Of a stretch of DNA of 64,000 nt, positions 41,001-44,894 are shown one piece after another. Below the pieces are notes generated by a model, which saw only the letters and a list, made by a program, of their open reading frames with translations, was not told the DNA's origin and searched no databases. This DNA comes from Corbicula japonica. Lineage: Eukaryota > Mollusca > Bivalvia > Venerida > Cyrenidae. Positions within the stretch are counted from its first letter, which is position 1. Each line of letters starts with the position of its first letter. The stretch lies in assembly GCA_038501625.1 (NCBI GenBank), contig JAZAYU010000001.1, positions 1-64,000 on the forward strand, given 5' to 3'. Both the position numbers and the translations under genes were made by a program.

Positions 41001-43442
41001 AAGAAAGAAGAATAATTTTAATAAACATATAAGCTGTGCCGTAGACCCTACATTTAAATTAAAAAGACAACATGTGCACTGGAAGTTGCAAAACCACACA
41101 TTACTTTCAATTGCAGAAAAAAAAACAAATTAATATCACCCCAGCAAATAATAATAGTAACAAAAAAAATCTAAGAAATTACTGCTGAAACTTGTAAAAG
41201 AACAACAACACAGATCAAGCCAACAATTCAATCCAAATATTGGTTTTGTGAAATATCAAAATTCTTTAGTTCAATGAAAAAATCTTAACCAGTGTACATG
41301 TATAACATTTAAATGGTTCGTTTCAAACTTAACAGGCATGGGTACTGTACGCGAAAGTACACCTTGTCATGGTAAACATTTGAGCCAAGTTATTTTAAAA
41401 TCCAATGAGAAATAACAAATTTACAGCCTGGACAAGATTTTTCTATTTATAGTAACAGTGACCTAGTTTTTGACCCCAGGTGACCCATATTCAAACTCGT
41501 CCAATTAATAACTGGGACATATGTCCTGACCAAGTTTCTTTACAATCTGATAATCAGAGTAAAGTGTGACCACTATAGTGTAAACAAGAAAATTCTATTT
41601 TTAGTAACAGTGACCTAGTTTTTGGACCCAGATGACCCATATTCAAACTTGTCTGAGAAATCATTGGGACAAACATCCTGACCAAGTTTCATGACAATCG
41701 GAGCAAAAATGTGACCTCTAGAGTGTTAACAAGAAAATTGTATTTTTAGTAACAGTGACCTAGTTTTTGGACCTAGACGACCCATATTCAAAATTGTCCC
41801 AGAAATCATAGGGACAAACATCCTGACCAAGTGTCATGACAATCAGAACAAAAATGTGACCGCTAGAGTGTTAACAAGAAAATTCTATTTTTAGTTACAG
41901 TGACCTAGTTTTTGGACCCAGATGATCCATATTCAAACTCATCCTAGAAATCATTGGGACAAACATCCTGACCAAGTTTCATGATAACTGGAGCAAAAAT
42001 GTGACTGCTACAGTGTTAACAAGAAAATTCTATTTATAGTAACAGTGACCTAGTTTTTGGACCCAGATGACCCATATTCAAACTCAGCCTAGAAATAATT
42101 GGGACAAATATCCTGACCAAGTTTCATGATAATTGGAGCAAAAATGTGACTGCTAGAGTGTTAACAAGAAAATTCTATTTATAGTAACAGTGACCTAGTT
42201 TTTGGACCCAGATGACCCTTATTCTAACTCGTCCTAGAATTCATTGGGACAAACATCCTGACCAAGTTTCATGACAATCGGAGCAAAAATGTGACCGCTA
42301 GAGTGTTAACAAGAAAATTCTATTTTAAGTAACAGTGACCTAGTTTTTGGACGTAGATGACCTGTATTCAAATTCTTCTGACAAATCATTTGGACAAACA
42401 TCCTGACCAAGTTTCATGACAATCAGAACAAAAATGTGACCGCTAGAGTGTTAACATTCTATTTTTAGTAACAGTGACCTAGATTTTGGACCCTGATGAC
42501 CCATATTGGAACTCGTCCGAGAAATCATTGGGACAAACATCCTGACCAAATTTCATGACAATCGGACAAAAAATGTAACCTCTACTGCGTTAACAAAATT
42601 TACCTTAGGGTTAGGGTTTAGGGTTAGGGTTAGGTAAAAAGGCCCATAACTCAGCCAAAAATAATCCGATCAGAAATTCCTTTGGATATGCACAATAAGT
42701 CTTGGTGACAAACACTCCTGTGAAGTTTCAATGAAATCCCTCAAGCGGTTTCAGTTTACGTTAGGGTTAGGGTTTAGGGTTAAGGGTTAGGGTTAGGTAA
42801 AAAGGTCCATAACTCCGCCAAAAATAATCCGATCAGAAATTCCTTCGGATATGCACATCTACACTTGGTGACAAGCATTCCTGTGAAGTTTCAAAGAAAT
42901 CCCTCAAGCGGTTTATGAGGAGAAGCGAGGACAAGATTATTTCGGACAGACGGAAAGACGGACGGACGGACAGTGCGATTACTATATGCCTCCCTTCGGG
43001 GGCATAAAAAGGCGGGCAACAATAAACAGAAGGTCCCTATAATTTAGAAATGTCAAACACTGTCAAAGGGGCGGAAACACCGTCAAAGGGGCGGGGTGGG
43101 GGAGAACAGACGAACAAGTGCCAGTACAATGGAGGTATCATAGAAAGAAAGATTAGAAAAAAAACATTTTTCAAAATATCACCAACGTTGATAACAAAAT
43201 TTGCTTGCTCTTCATGGAATTTTGACACGTTTCCCGCGCAAAATTATCACGTGTTTATTAAAAATGGATAGAAAGTTTAACTGTGAACTACTGATAATCA
43301 GGAACGATCAATCTCTGGACAATATTTCTAAAGATTTCAATCCGGCAATTCACTGTTTTATGTGACCTTGATTTACCTTTTGAATTACTGAATTATCAGC
43401 AACAAGAAGTCCAGATAATATTTCTTCTAAAACTGCGGCCAT
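4896..43442 (-). CDS. IPO4: Importin-4 (karyopherin-beta nuclear import receptor), complete 25-exon coding region
   Basis: HEAT-repeat import receptor that carries cargo through nuclear pores and releases it on RanGTP. Known importin-4 cargoes include histones H3/H4 with ASF1 and some ribosomal proteins. I joined 25 minus-strand exons by splice sites, reading frame and similarity to vertebrate importin-4. All phases agree and the sum is 3282 nt, or 1093 residues plus stop (human is about 1081). Diagnostic stretches are LLSLRSTEGVK, SVENAYMEEKEDTATALGEI, YALEMFCQNLDKDIEPYLPQ and DTMAMHLPPEKF. Three acidic loops lie at about residues 306-319, 637-657 and 816-825, as in the vertebrate protein. 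All introns are GT-AG. The start is the first ATG of exon 1 (MAAVLEEIL). A GPCR gene lies antisense inside intron 14. Introns are filled with P1/P2 palindromic elements and tandem arrays. Exon coordinates are listed separately. Confidence 0.95.
5074..5308. mobile_element. P1 element interrupted by a partial P2 palindrome
   Basis: Bounded by TTAA. The left end and AACCAGTGTAGATTAAGATC are P1. 5165-5250 is P2 (GGTTATAAAACTGAG...AATAACCTTGGG). P1 then resumes and ends GGGAGTAAAGATTAA. The left end lies about 20 nt from the acceptor of IPO4 exon 25. Confidence 0.65.
5542..5611 (-). CDS. IPO4: IPO4 exon 24 (residues 1019-1042)
   Basis: Encodes VVAGIPDILKAAAGCLGTDK and following residues. A closer CAG acceptor would cause a stop, so the upstream TAG|GTTGTTGC acceptor is used. 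Donor CCAG|GTTTAT. Confidence 0.86.
6477..6581 (-). CDS. IPO4: IPO4 exon 23 (residues 984-1018)
   Basis: Encodes VVPVVIKCLPLKEDQEENIT and following residues, matching the human LPLKEDLEE motif. Acceptor TAG|GTG, donor CAG|GTACGT. Confidence 0.92.
6843..7000. mobile_element. P1 element, 3' truncated
   Basis: Starts TTAACCCTTTACTCCATAG and keeps one hairpin and the spacer. It breaks off near AAGCAAACAACTG before the second hairpin. Confidence 0.75.
7055..7187 (-). CDS. IPO4: IPO4 exon 22 (residues 939-983)
   Basis: Encodes RIAEVLKVLFEILNKEQNAR then VVDNICAAVCRMVM. Acceptor CAG|GAG, donor GTG|GTAAGT. Confidence 0.92.
7438..7646 (-). CDS. IPO4: IPO4 exon 21 (residues 870-939)
   Basis: Encodes STAEKSFAVGTLGETIEAVG through EEDDEVRSNSVYSLGVLVSN. 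The acceptor is taken as ATCAG|AGACAG because this is phase 0 with exon 20. Donor AGG|GTAAGG. Confidence 0.9.
8387..8560 (-). CDS. IPO4: IPO4 exon 20 with third acidic loop (residues 812-869)
   Basis: Encodes VACQEGDEEEEEDEQQAEFD then GMLIESAGDVIPVMAKLIGG. This mirrors the human DEEEEEEDDDQAEYDAMLLEHAG segment in order. Acceptor TAG|GTG, donor ATG|GTATAT. Confidence 0.94.
8695..8790. mobile_element. P1 fragment, single hairpin
   Basis: ATCAGTGTAGATATTGATCA pairs with GATCTGGATCTACACTGATT. The ends are missing. Confidence 0.5.
8931..9124 (-). CDS. IPO4: IPO4 exon 19 (residues 747-811)
   Basis: Encodes LTSMLNTLVPQFLILIAEDP through KMKLIFMHK. Acceptor CAG|CAT, donor AAG|GTAGTA. Confidence 0.92.
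9537..9560. repeat. Short perfect inverted repeat
   Basis: GTGAATTATC and GATAATTCAC are separated by 4 nt inside IPO4 intron 18. It lies in a CTCGTGATATATCC context also seen near 17805. Confidence 0.5.
9950..10122 (-). CDS. IPO4: IPO4 exon 18 (residues 689-747)
   Basis: Encodes AAFLPYLEESYEALMLLLEY through NPASGDNGSSQV. Acceptor GCAG|AGC. The donor chosen is GTTG|GTTAGT because only it keeps frame with exon 19. A GT six bases upstream in the transcript is a weaker alternative. Confidence 0.9.
10722..10908. mobile_element. P1 element abutting IPO4 exon 17 splice donor
   Basis: Left end decayed. The right end GGAGTAAACGGTTAA stops at intron position +5 of the exon 17 donor (read on the minus strand as GTACTTAACCG). 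Confidence 0.75.
10913..11106 (-). CDS. IPO4: IPO4 exon 17 with main acidic loop (residues 625-689)
   Basis: Encodes SSSFLFDD, a long acidic run at residues 637-657, then GISVENAYMEEKEDTATALG. Acceptor CAG|GCT, donor CGG|GTACTT. A P1 element starts at intron position +5, so the outer part of the 5' splice site is transposon sequence. Confidence 0.94.
11337..11567. mobile_element. P1 element, full length
   Basis: TTAA at both ends. Both hairpins and the spacer are present but diverged. Lies in IPO4 intron 16, 75 nt from the donor of exon 16. Confidence 0.78.
11642..11753 (-). CDS. IPO4: IPO4 exon 16 (residues 587-624)
   Basis: Encodes YGLFAALSTLLKGDIAEYLQ through LLSLRSTEGVK. Acceptor CAG|CTA, donor AAG|GTAAAC. 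Confidence 0.94.
11791..11932. mobile_element. P2 palindrome, full length
   Basis: Arms GGTTATAAAACTGAGACTGG... and ...CATGCTCTGTTTTATGACC fold on a centre GGCGACTGGTCGCC with no loop. GATTGGCTGAAATGG and its complement place a CCAAT motif in each arm. Confidence 0.8.
12354..12421. mobile_element. P1 right-half fragment
   Basis: GCCGGCTGATCTGGATC to CCATGGAGTAAAGGGTTAA. Only the final half hairpin and terminus remain. Confidence 0.6.
12440..12687. mobile_element. P1 element, full length
   Basis: TTAA at both ends and two hairpins. It starts about 20 nt after the preceding fragment and ends 46 nt from the IPO4 exon 15 donor. Confidence 0.8.
12733..12856 (-). CDS. IPO4: IPO4 exon 15 (residues 546-587)
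   Basis: Encodes TLGVLARCVGAEMFQPLTKE through DPDQRRC, closely matching human TLGVLARAVG...DPDLRRC. Acceptor CAG|ACA, donor CAT|GTAAGA. Confidence 0.94.
13426..13659. mobile_element. P1 element, full length
   Basis: TTAACCCTCCCCTCCATATA to TATGGAGGAAAGTGTTAA, with both hairpins clear. Within IPO4 intron 14. Confidence 0.82.
13877..14024. mobile_element. P2 palindrome, degenerate
   Basis: GGGCCCAAGAGCATTAAAC to TTTATGACCTTGGGCTC, with the CTCAAATTTTAAGGATCTAA core diverged. Confidence 0.6.
15060..16262 (+). CDS. Class A (rhodopsin-family) G-protein-coupled receptor, intronless, probably peptide or amine type
   Basis: A seven-transmembrane receptor of 400 residues on one exon. The reading frame opens further upstream only with a non-ATG codon, so the first in-frame ATG (MTLEEDTV) is chosen. 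Landmarks: TM1 GN at N39; TM2 LAVLD with D66; TM3 start C94 pairing with C174 in loop 2; DRYRKI at 117-122; TM4 W151; TM6 FFLSYVP with P334; TM7 NCVIYGF at 374-380. Loop 3 is long (about 217-318), hydrophilic and Ser/Glu-rich. N89 and N170 are likely glycosylation sites. The usual CWxP tryptophan is tyrosine and the NPxxY proline is cysteine. It lies antisense within IPO4 intron 14. The ligand cannot be told from sequence. Such receptors in molluscs are often labelled cholecystokinin-, orexin- or QRFP-receptor-like. Confidence 0.9.
   Translation: MTLEEDTVTIEDLNTEEARLYLGGTVLVSILSVTGVIGNLHVLLVYIFRMKQSNHRVFIIYLAVLDMITCVIGMPFVIFNFRTPFTFYNTTICKILTFYNFFICISSAGVLIVIAVDRYRKICVPHGKQMSQFVAKAMCLIAMGISLLLSWPALIMYGSTPIKTRIPTINGSECNILVSIRNTQYPVYFNAALLIVSFSCFIVLAVLYSVIGKVIWNHRTFRSKSESNSTEVTEIRMTNTAPGFKSEVNFHSGSSDCNDSSSPREMEEDVKTVSTTDEKRDMDEEARRRASSVGQKSADVLKSLERAKKKFDRTKRTTVMLFWITMAFFLSYVPYLVLRIAQYMHPDWYPSMPYGGKIAFNTILWCVYINNMANCVIYGFCDQRFRQEVKHGYNKICRRQ
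16265..16391. mobile_element. P2 palindrome directly after the GPCR stop codon
   Basis: Begins 2-4 nt after the TGA at 16260-16262. Arms around GGCGACCAGTCGCC are near perfect for about 50 nt. Lies before the AATAAA at 16631, so the mRNA would carry the hairpin in its 3' UTR. Confidence 0.78.
16631..16636 (+). terminator. Candidate poly(A) signal of the GPCR gene
   Basis: AATAAA about 370 nt after the GPCR stop codon, following the P2 palindrome at 16265-16391. It is the first clean hexamer downstream. No cleavage site can be shown. Confidence 0.45.
17131..17272. mobile_element. P2 palindrome, diverged centre
   Basis: ACCCAAGATTATAAAACTGA to CTCAGTTTTATAATCTT. The centre GGACACAAGAATCC differs from other copies. 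Confidence 0.72.
17805..17922 (+). repeat. Two-copy 59-bp tandem repeat
   Basis: GTGATATATCCTTGCTTGTT starts at 17805 and 17864. Each unit ends ATCACTTGGATCTAGGCCGC. The start of a third unit is at 18579, after an inserted element. Confidence 0.7.
17923..18569. mobile_element. TIR element, hAT-like, inserted in the 59-bp repeat
   Basis: About 647 bp. Ends AGGCCTTGAAGAATTTTTCC and (complement) GCAGGCCTCAATAAATCC. AGGCCGC flanks both sides, a 7-bp target duplication. Internal sub-terminal repeats ACTCGCCCTGCAGGG occur in both orientations. No transposase frame. Confidence 0.65.
18921..18990. mobile_element. P2 half element
   Basis: GTGCCCAAGGTTATAAAGCT to CATCTGATGGCTGAAATGG. The second arm is missing. 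Confidence 0.6.
19095..19390. mobile_element. P1 element with duplicated right half
   Basis: A full P1 (TTAACTCTATAG...AAAGGGTT) runs into a repeated segment CAGACGGCATGGATATGCTG...AAAGGGTTAA at 19315-19390. This is an extra copy of its last half hairpin and terminus. Confidence 0.7.
19798..20037. mobile_element. P1 element, full length
   Basis: TTAAAACCTTTCCTCTATAG to TATGGAGCAACGGTATAA, with two hairpins. Confidence 0.78.
20545..20732. mobile_element. P1 element, 3' truncated
   Basis: TTAACCCTTTCCTTCATATC through the second hairpin to GATGTGCCGGCTGACTG. The terminus is lost. Confidence 0.75.
20918..21037 (-). CDS. IPO4: IPO4 exon 14 (residues 506-546)
   Basis: Encodes SAADALICPYFEDIINQFRE and following residues. 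Acceptor CAG|CTA, donor ATAG|GTAAGTG. The downstream 8.1-kb intron holds the antisense GPCR gene. Confidence 0.9.
21055..21112. mobile_element. P2 half element
   Basis: CTCAAAATCATAAAACTAAA to CTCAAATCTCAAACATCTG, one arm only, 18 nt upstream of the IPO4 exon 14 acceptor. Confidence 0.5.
21398..21639. mobile_element. P1 element, full length
   Basis: TTAACCCATTCCTCCATAGA to TATGGAGGAAAGGGTTAA. Both hairpins are nearly intact. Ends 75 nt from the IPO4 exon 13 donor. Confidence 0.84.
21714..21966 (-). CDS. IPO4: IPO4 exon 13 (residues 422-506)
   Basis: The longest exon, encoding PDISKYASDVLPLLFQYL through RSKELAISAIGAT. It matches the central HEAT array including YALEMFCQNLDKDIEPYLPQ. Acceptor CAG|CCT, donor ACAG|GTATAT. 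Confidence 0.94.
22330..22905. repeat. Composite of dispersed tandem-array monomers
   Basis: 22437-22640 matches the roughly 151-bp monomer (GGGCCATAACTCTGAAGTGG, GATATTATGCCCA, GTGGACGCGGCCTGCCC). The flanks match the 161-bp monomer. It ends in ACAGACAGACAGCGAGTCC and a CCTTTTCTTTGAAAAGGC hairpin. Confidence 0.6.
23010..23118 (-). CDS. IPO4: IPO4 exon 12 (residues 385-421)
   Basis: Encodes YLQAVLRCVCKGLEDPDQYV and following residues, ending GQFSEHLQ. Acceptor CAG|GTA, donor CAG|GTTAGC. Confidence 0.93.
23435..23676. mobile_element. P1 element, full length, ATAA ends
   Basis: ATAACCCTTGCCTCCATAGA to TATGGAGGAAAGGGATAA. The target-like tetranucleotide is ATAA on both sides instead of TTAA. 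Confidence 0.8.
23690..24002. mobile_element. P1 element carrying a nested P2
   Basis: P1 left half to about 23810, P2 at 23811-23955, then the P1 tail GGTCACACAGACC to GGAGGAAAGAGTTAA. Confidence 0.72.
23811..23955. mobile_element. P2 palindrome nested in P1
   Basis: CCTGAAGGTTATAAAGCTGA to TCAGCTTTATAACCTTGGGC. Arms are near identical around GGCGACTGGTCGCC. Confidence 0.8.
24131..24376. mobile_element. P1 element, full length
   Basis: Left end slightly decayed (TATCTCTTTATTCTGGC). Both hairpins present. Right end TATGGAGGAAAGGGTTAA. Confidence 0.78.
24570..24745. mobile_element. P2-related fragments, rearranged
   Basis: Several CTCAAATCTCAACCATCTGA and AATCAGACACTTGAG arms occur in succession, ending AGTTTAATACTCTTGG. 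Confidence 0.5.
24798..24907 (-). CDS. IPO4: IPO4 exon 11 (residues 349-385)
   Basis: Encodes MSMVEAALQDEKPERRKAAF and following residues. Acceptor CAG|ATG, donor CAA|GTATTT, phase 2. Confidence 0.92.
25205..25430 (+). mobile_element. tRNA-derived SINE
   Basis: GGTCTAGGGGAAAAGCGTC resembles an A box. GGTTTGAATCC 37 nt further on is a good B box (consensus GGTTCGAATCC). A non-tRNA body follows (GGCTCTAGTACTGGTTCCAA). No poly(A) or clear target duplication was seen. Confidence 0.55.
25437..26113. mobile_element. 677-bp TIR element containing a short ORF
   Basis: Terminal inverted repeats of about 34 bp start AGGCCTAAAAAAA and continue TGTCTGTTTCCTGTAAC on both ends. AGGCCT ends are shared with the element at 17923. 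No convincing target duplication. Inside, 25651-25794 is a 47-codon frame after AAGATGGCG. Confidence 0.65.
26115..26273. mobile_element. P1 element, degenerate
   Basis: GATATACACTGTTTGCTGTT, TCTGACCAAGAAGCGAAAAG and a decayed right end AGAGTTAA, 34 nt from the IPO4 exon 10 donor. Confidence 0.5.
26307..26360 (-). CDS. IPO4: IPO4 exon 10 (residues 331-348)
   Basis: Encodes VLDTMAMHLPPEKFIPPL, nearly identical to the vertebrate DMLALHLPPEK segment. Acceptor CAG|GTT, donor CTG|GTAAGT. Confidence 0.92.
27169..27337. mobile_element. P1 element with internal deletion
   Basis: GTAACTCTTTACTCCATAGA to TATACAGTAAAGGGTT. The first hairpin is mostly gone. Confidence 0.68.
27710..27853 (-). CDS. IPO4: IPO4 exon 9 with first acidic loop (residues 283-330)
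   Basis: Encodes QILKNQLVLPILNVMFPV followed by an acidic stretch DADAADDEEEEADVE at residues 306-320, as in the human loop. Acceptor GTAG|CAA, donor CAG|GTACCAG. The intron sequence just after the donor looks repeat-derived. Confidence 0.9.
28209..28447. mobile_element. P1 element, full length, opposite orientation
   Basis: The GCGACCAGTGTAGATCC hairpin comes first, then the reversed spacer GGTCAGAAATAACCTAATGA. Ends with AGGAAAGGGTTAA. Hairpins are very well preserved, suggesting a young copy. Confidence 0.84.
28685..28768 (-). CDS. IPO4: IPO4 exon 8 (residues 255-282)
   Basis: Encodes IAANTELEDGIRVKAMSFIC and following residues. Acceptor TAG|ATT, donor AAG|GTATG. Confidence 0.92.
29037..29208. 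mobile_element. P1 element, 5' truncated, reverse orientation
   Basis: GGTCAGAAATAACCTAATGA spacer and one complete hairpin. Terminus decayed to GTGAGGGATTA, 18 nt from the IPO4 exon 7 donor. Confidence 0.65.
29226..29327 (-). CDS. IPO4: IPO4 exon 7 (residues 221-254)
   Basis: Encodes EKACEAFGVFDEMLECEV and following residues, one of the most recognisable importin-4 segments. Acceptor CAG|GAG, donor CAG|GTAAG. Confidence 0.94.
29560..30035 (+). repeat. Three-unit tandem repeat, period about 165 bp
   Basis: The phrase GGCCAG(G/A)TTGGAACATGG recurs near 29670, 29825 and 30000 with GGGGTTCA(A/G)AAGATATGAAC between. Diverged units in IPO4 intron 6. Confidence 0.65.
30307..30552 (-). CDS. IPO4: IPO4 exon 6 (residues 139-220)
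   Basis: Encodes IGIYLLYSVASAAAEQLKPH through IIQKLIQVDQ, spanning about two HEAT repeats. Acceptor TAG|ATC, donor CAG|GTAATG. Confidence 0.93.
30584..30770. mobile_element. P1 element, degenerate
   Basis: TTAACCCACTACTCCGTACA start, weakened hairpins, spacer GTCAGAAATAACCTAACA. Begins 32 nt upstream of the IPO4 exon 6 acceptor. Confidence 0.6.
31236..32068. mobile_element. P1 element split by a 590-bp TIR element
   Basis: TTAACCCTTTCCTGTA (31236-31251) continues at 31844 as TAGATACACCTTTATTGCTA and runs to AGGAAAGGGTTAA. Without the insert the left part matches the intact copy at 3561. Confidence 0.82.
31254..31843. mobile_element. 590-bp TIR element with TA target duplication, inside P1
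   Basis: Starts CTGTAAAACCC and ends GTTCTACAG (complement CTGTAGAAC). TA on each side equals the single TA of the uninterrupted P1. Sub-terminal TTCGCG and CGCGAATT motifs repeat in both orientations. Possibly a Tc1/mariner-type non-autonomous element. Confidence 0.78.
32069..32146. mobile_element. P1 right-half fragment following a full copy
   Basis: GCACAGATGTGCTGGCTTAT to CAAAGGGTTAA directly after the previous P1. Same arrangement as 19315-19390. Confidence 0.6.
32284..32416 (-). CDS. IPO4: IPO4 exon 5 (residues 94-138)
   Basis: Encodes KIVRVAIAQVIATVAKHDLL and following residues, a canonical HEAT repeat. Acceptor GCAG|GAAG, donor GAG|GTACAT. Confidence 0.92.
32437..32679. mobile_element. 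P1 element, diverged
   Basis: Two hairpins around GGTCAGAAATAATCTAATAA. Ends CCATGGAGTAAAAGGGTTA. Starts 21 nt from the IPO4 exon 5 acceptor. Confidence 0.72.
32731..32880. mobile_element. P1 element, 5' truncated
   Basis: CTGCACTGGTCACATTTTGG, spacer, second hairpin, end GAAGAAAGGGTTAA. Confidence 0.7.
32932..33066. repeat. 135-bp inverted repeat
   Basis: GAGAATTCACATTTGCC pairs with GGCCAATGTGAATTCAC. AGTCATATTAGCCC pairs with GGGCTAATATGACT. The outer ATTAATCGA faces TTGATTAAT. Unlike P1 or P2. Confidence 0.65.
33452..33493 (-). CDS. IPO4: IPO4 exon 4 (residues 80-94)
   Basis: A 42-nt exon encoding IRENILQLLLQEP. Acceptor CAG|GAT, donor AGA|GTAAGT. It restores the frame between exons 3 and 5. 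Confidence 0.87.
33976..34061 (-). CDS. IPO4: IPO4 exon 3 (residues 52-80)
   Basis: Encodes VRQYAAILLRKKI and following residues, the conserved importin-beta N-terminal (Ran-binding) segment. Acceptor TAG|GTT, donor AAC|GTAAGA, ending in phase 2. Confidence 0.9.
34194..34435. mobile_element. P1 element, full length
   Basis: TTAACCCTTTCCTCCATAGA to TTGAGGAAATGGTTGA. Both hairpins clear. Confidence 0.8.
34735..35640 (+). repeat. Tandem array, about 151-bp monomer, five units plus ends
   Basis: GGACAATTCAAGGGCCATAA-type phrase starts near 34849, 35001, 35151, 35313 and 35464. Units contain GAGATATTATGCCCACCAAC and AAGTTTGATAAAGACCGGAT. One interval is 12 bp longer through a local duplication (CCCTCGGAAA). 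Ends GTGGACGCTGCCGCCCGCCC. Confidence 0.85.
36708..37063. mobile_element. P1 element carrying a nested P2
   Basis: Degenerate P1 from TACTCTATAAATACAAG. P2 occupies 36900-37046. The P1 end CCATGGAGTAAAGGGTTGA follows. Confidence 0.68.
36900..37046. mobile_element. P2 palindrome nested in P1
   Basis: GTGCCCAAGGTTATAAAACT to AGTTTTATAACCTTCAGCC. Arms almost perfect over about 70 nt. Confidence 0.82.
37121..37359. mobile_element. P1 element next to IPO4 exon 2 donor
   Basis: ATAACCCTTCCTCCATAG to TATGGAGGAAAGGGATAA. Its end falls at intron position +11 of the exon 2 donor. Confidence 0.8.
37370..37456 (-). CDS. IPO4: IPO4 exon 2 (residues 23-51)
   Basis: Encodes STQQLKVLFKEPGF and following residues, matching the second HEAT helix of importin-4. 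Acceptor CAG|TCC, donor CAG|GTACCT. A P1 element ends about 11 nt inside the downstream intron. Confidence 0.9.
38091..38215. mobile_element. P2 palindrome, diverged
   Basis: AAATTGGAGATCCGTCTAAA to GGTGTCTAGTTTATGATCTT, with AGCATCTGATTGGC and CCAATCAGATGCTTGAG retained. Confidence 0.65.
38800..38947. mobile_element. P2 palindrome, best-preserved copy
   Basis: GTGCCCAAGGTTATAAAACT to AGTTTTATAACCTTGGGCAC. The arms differ at only about three positions over 73 nt. The flanks CCT and AGG extend the symmetry. Confidence 0.88.
39893..40090. mobile_element. P1 element, degenerate
   Basis: GATCTGGATCTACACATTTG, TGACCAAGGAGCAAACAGTG and a decayed end. No TTAA boundary. Confidence 0.45.
40620..40995 (+). 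repeat. Dispersed repeat of unknown class
   Basis: AGGGCTTTTTCAGGGGGTTT, GGGAAAAGAGCCTCTTCCC and GGGATTGGGGCCACATATC phrases. A weaker relative is near 33570-33660. No ends or coding capacity could be defined. Confidence 0.4.
41405..42597 (+). repeat. Tandem array, 145-bp monomer, eight units
   Basis: GTAACAGTGACCTAGTTTTT starts near 41452, 41604, 41749, 41894, 42039, 42184, 42329 and 42468. Spacings are 152, then five of 145, then 139. Units contain CCTGACCAAGTTTCATGACA and GAGTGTTAACAAGAAAATTC. In IPO4 intron 1. Confidence 0.9.
42603..43010 (+). repeat. Two-unit repeat with telomere-like TTAGGG runs and a GACGG tail
   Basis: Each unit opens with TTAGGGTT(T)AGGG runs (42604-42633 and 42762-42800). 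GGTAAAAAGG, CCATAACTC and AATAATCCGATCAGAAATTC follow. It ends with GGACAGACGGAAAGACGGAC, then ATGCCTCCCTTCGGGGGCAT, a small hairpin. Confidence 0.8.
43377..43442 (-). CDS. IPO4: IPO4 exon 1 (residues 1-22)
   Basis: Encodes the start MAAVLEEILSGLL and the first helix of the importin-beta N-terminal region. The donor is AAAG|GTAAAT, phase 0. The minus-strand sequence upstream contains an AT-rich TTTTTTATACTC stretch in the likely 5' UTR or core promoter. Confidence 0.88.
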
Positions 43443-43642
43443 TTCAGTTTCTTTATTTTTTGTTTTCTTTTTCGAAGAGTATAAAAAACACGAACCGGAA
43501 CGAAACGGACGGAAATGCACATATAGACACTCAAAACAAAAGTGAAATATGCATATCAGGAATCGCCACACTTACAAAATACAACCTCCCCACGCAGCGA
43601 AAAAAAGAGAGGAAGAGAGAGAGCATGTTTGTTATAAGATGA

Positions 43643-44480
43643 CAATATATTCAAATAAGACGCCACAAACAATTAACTAAAAAGAGAACCATTGGGATAC
43701 CGCATTGGAACGGTCAGTGGCAAAAGAAATTGCCACTGGGGGTTTAAACCAGGTTCTAGGGTGCACCAAACTCACACATGTCCCAACAGGTTTTCATATC
43801 ACAAAACAAGCACAAATTGTCTTAGTGAAATAACTCCGACCCACCCATCAGCTTAACAATGTTGAATGCAAAAGCACACAAACATATAAAACATAACAAG
43901 CTAATAGCACTGAAAAGCCAAAGGGGCGGGTACTCAATAACGTTACCGAGAGCACGTGGAGTCAAATCAACAAATTTACGTACATTAAAAATGACGTTCG
44001 TAAAGTAAACGATGTGTTTCTGACTCTCATATCCGAAATGTTCATATTTGATTCACAAATGCAATGTGCATTTCGAGAAAATCTTATTCAATTCAACGAT
44101 ACTGCCTTCCTCCATATAATGAAGTATTCTTCTATCCTATCTATCTTCCTTTGATTTCAAACCCCTCGCGGGGACGTAGACACTTGCGCGTGAAAGACCG
44201 AGACTGATTAAAAGTTAAAAAGGGATATACAGTTTGTGTTGTTTTAAAAGGATTACACGTAGAGTATGCAGAGCTATGGTGATTTGTGTTCAATTCAGCA
44301 AATAGCTGAATTGAACTACTCAGTGGTCGGGAGCGAGAGTATATCAGGAGGGAGGGCATTCCAGTATGTGACTGTTCTTGGGAAATAGGCGTACTTATAG
44401 TAATGTGTGGTTGCTGTTATTAGGACCAAGGATGGGTGTGACGAGAAAGGCGGGAAAGGGGAGTTAAGATACCTTCAATG
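43643..44480. other. Intergenic, upstream of IPO4; repeat-like
   Basis: Contains TTGCCACTGGGGGTTTAAAC and other repeat-like phrases but no intact frame or ends. The IPO4 promoter should lie near 43443-43640. No other gene seen. Confidence 0.4.
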
Positions 44481-44492
44481 GGAAAAGCAACA

Positions 44493-44571
44493 TGGGGCCA
44501 AGAACATAAAACTGAGATTGGAGACCAGTCTCAAATCTCAAGCATCTGAATGGCTGAAGTGGCGACCAGTC
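44493..44571. mobile_element. P2 half element
   Basis: GGGCCAAGAACATAAAACTG to TGGCGACCAGTC. Second arm absent. Confidence 0.6.
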
Positions 44572-44894
44572 ATTACAATAATATACAATAAAACAATACA
44601 CAATTTTTGGTAACAATCAATAAAACTCTTTACATGACTCCAAAACATTTTGATTATGATTATTTTGATGATTTTTTTTCATGATAAGTTAAACTTGATT
44701 TTCTTAGCTTTTAGCGATTACATTATATATGTTTATTGATTTCATAATTTTGCATGTATTTGTTTGTATTTTGCATATCATTGTTGTTTCTACGTTTTGT
44801 TACACCTTATCATTACTACTTAACATATATATATACTTACTGAGAGGGCCCCAAGGGAGATTAGTTTTTTTACTAATTGGGTTACCCTGTATAA

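Noticed and set aside
42603..42800. TTAGGG runs as a chromosome end or fusion point
   Set aside because: The runs are short, interrupted, and repeat within a roughly 160-bp unit bounded by other repeat sequence.
43050..43271. Small plus-strand frame opposite IPO4 intron 1 near its start
   Set aside because: No domain, no initiation context and no splice-linked exons. It overlaps the end of a repeat.
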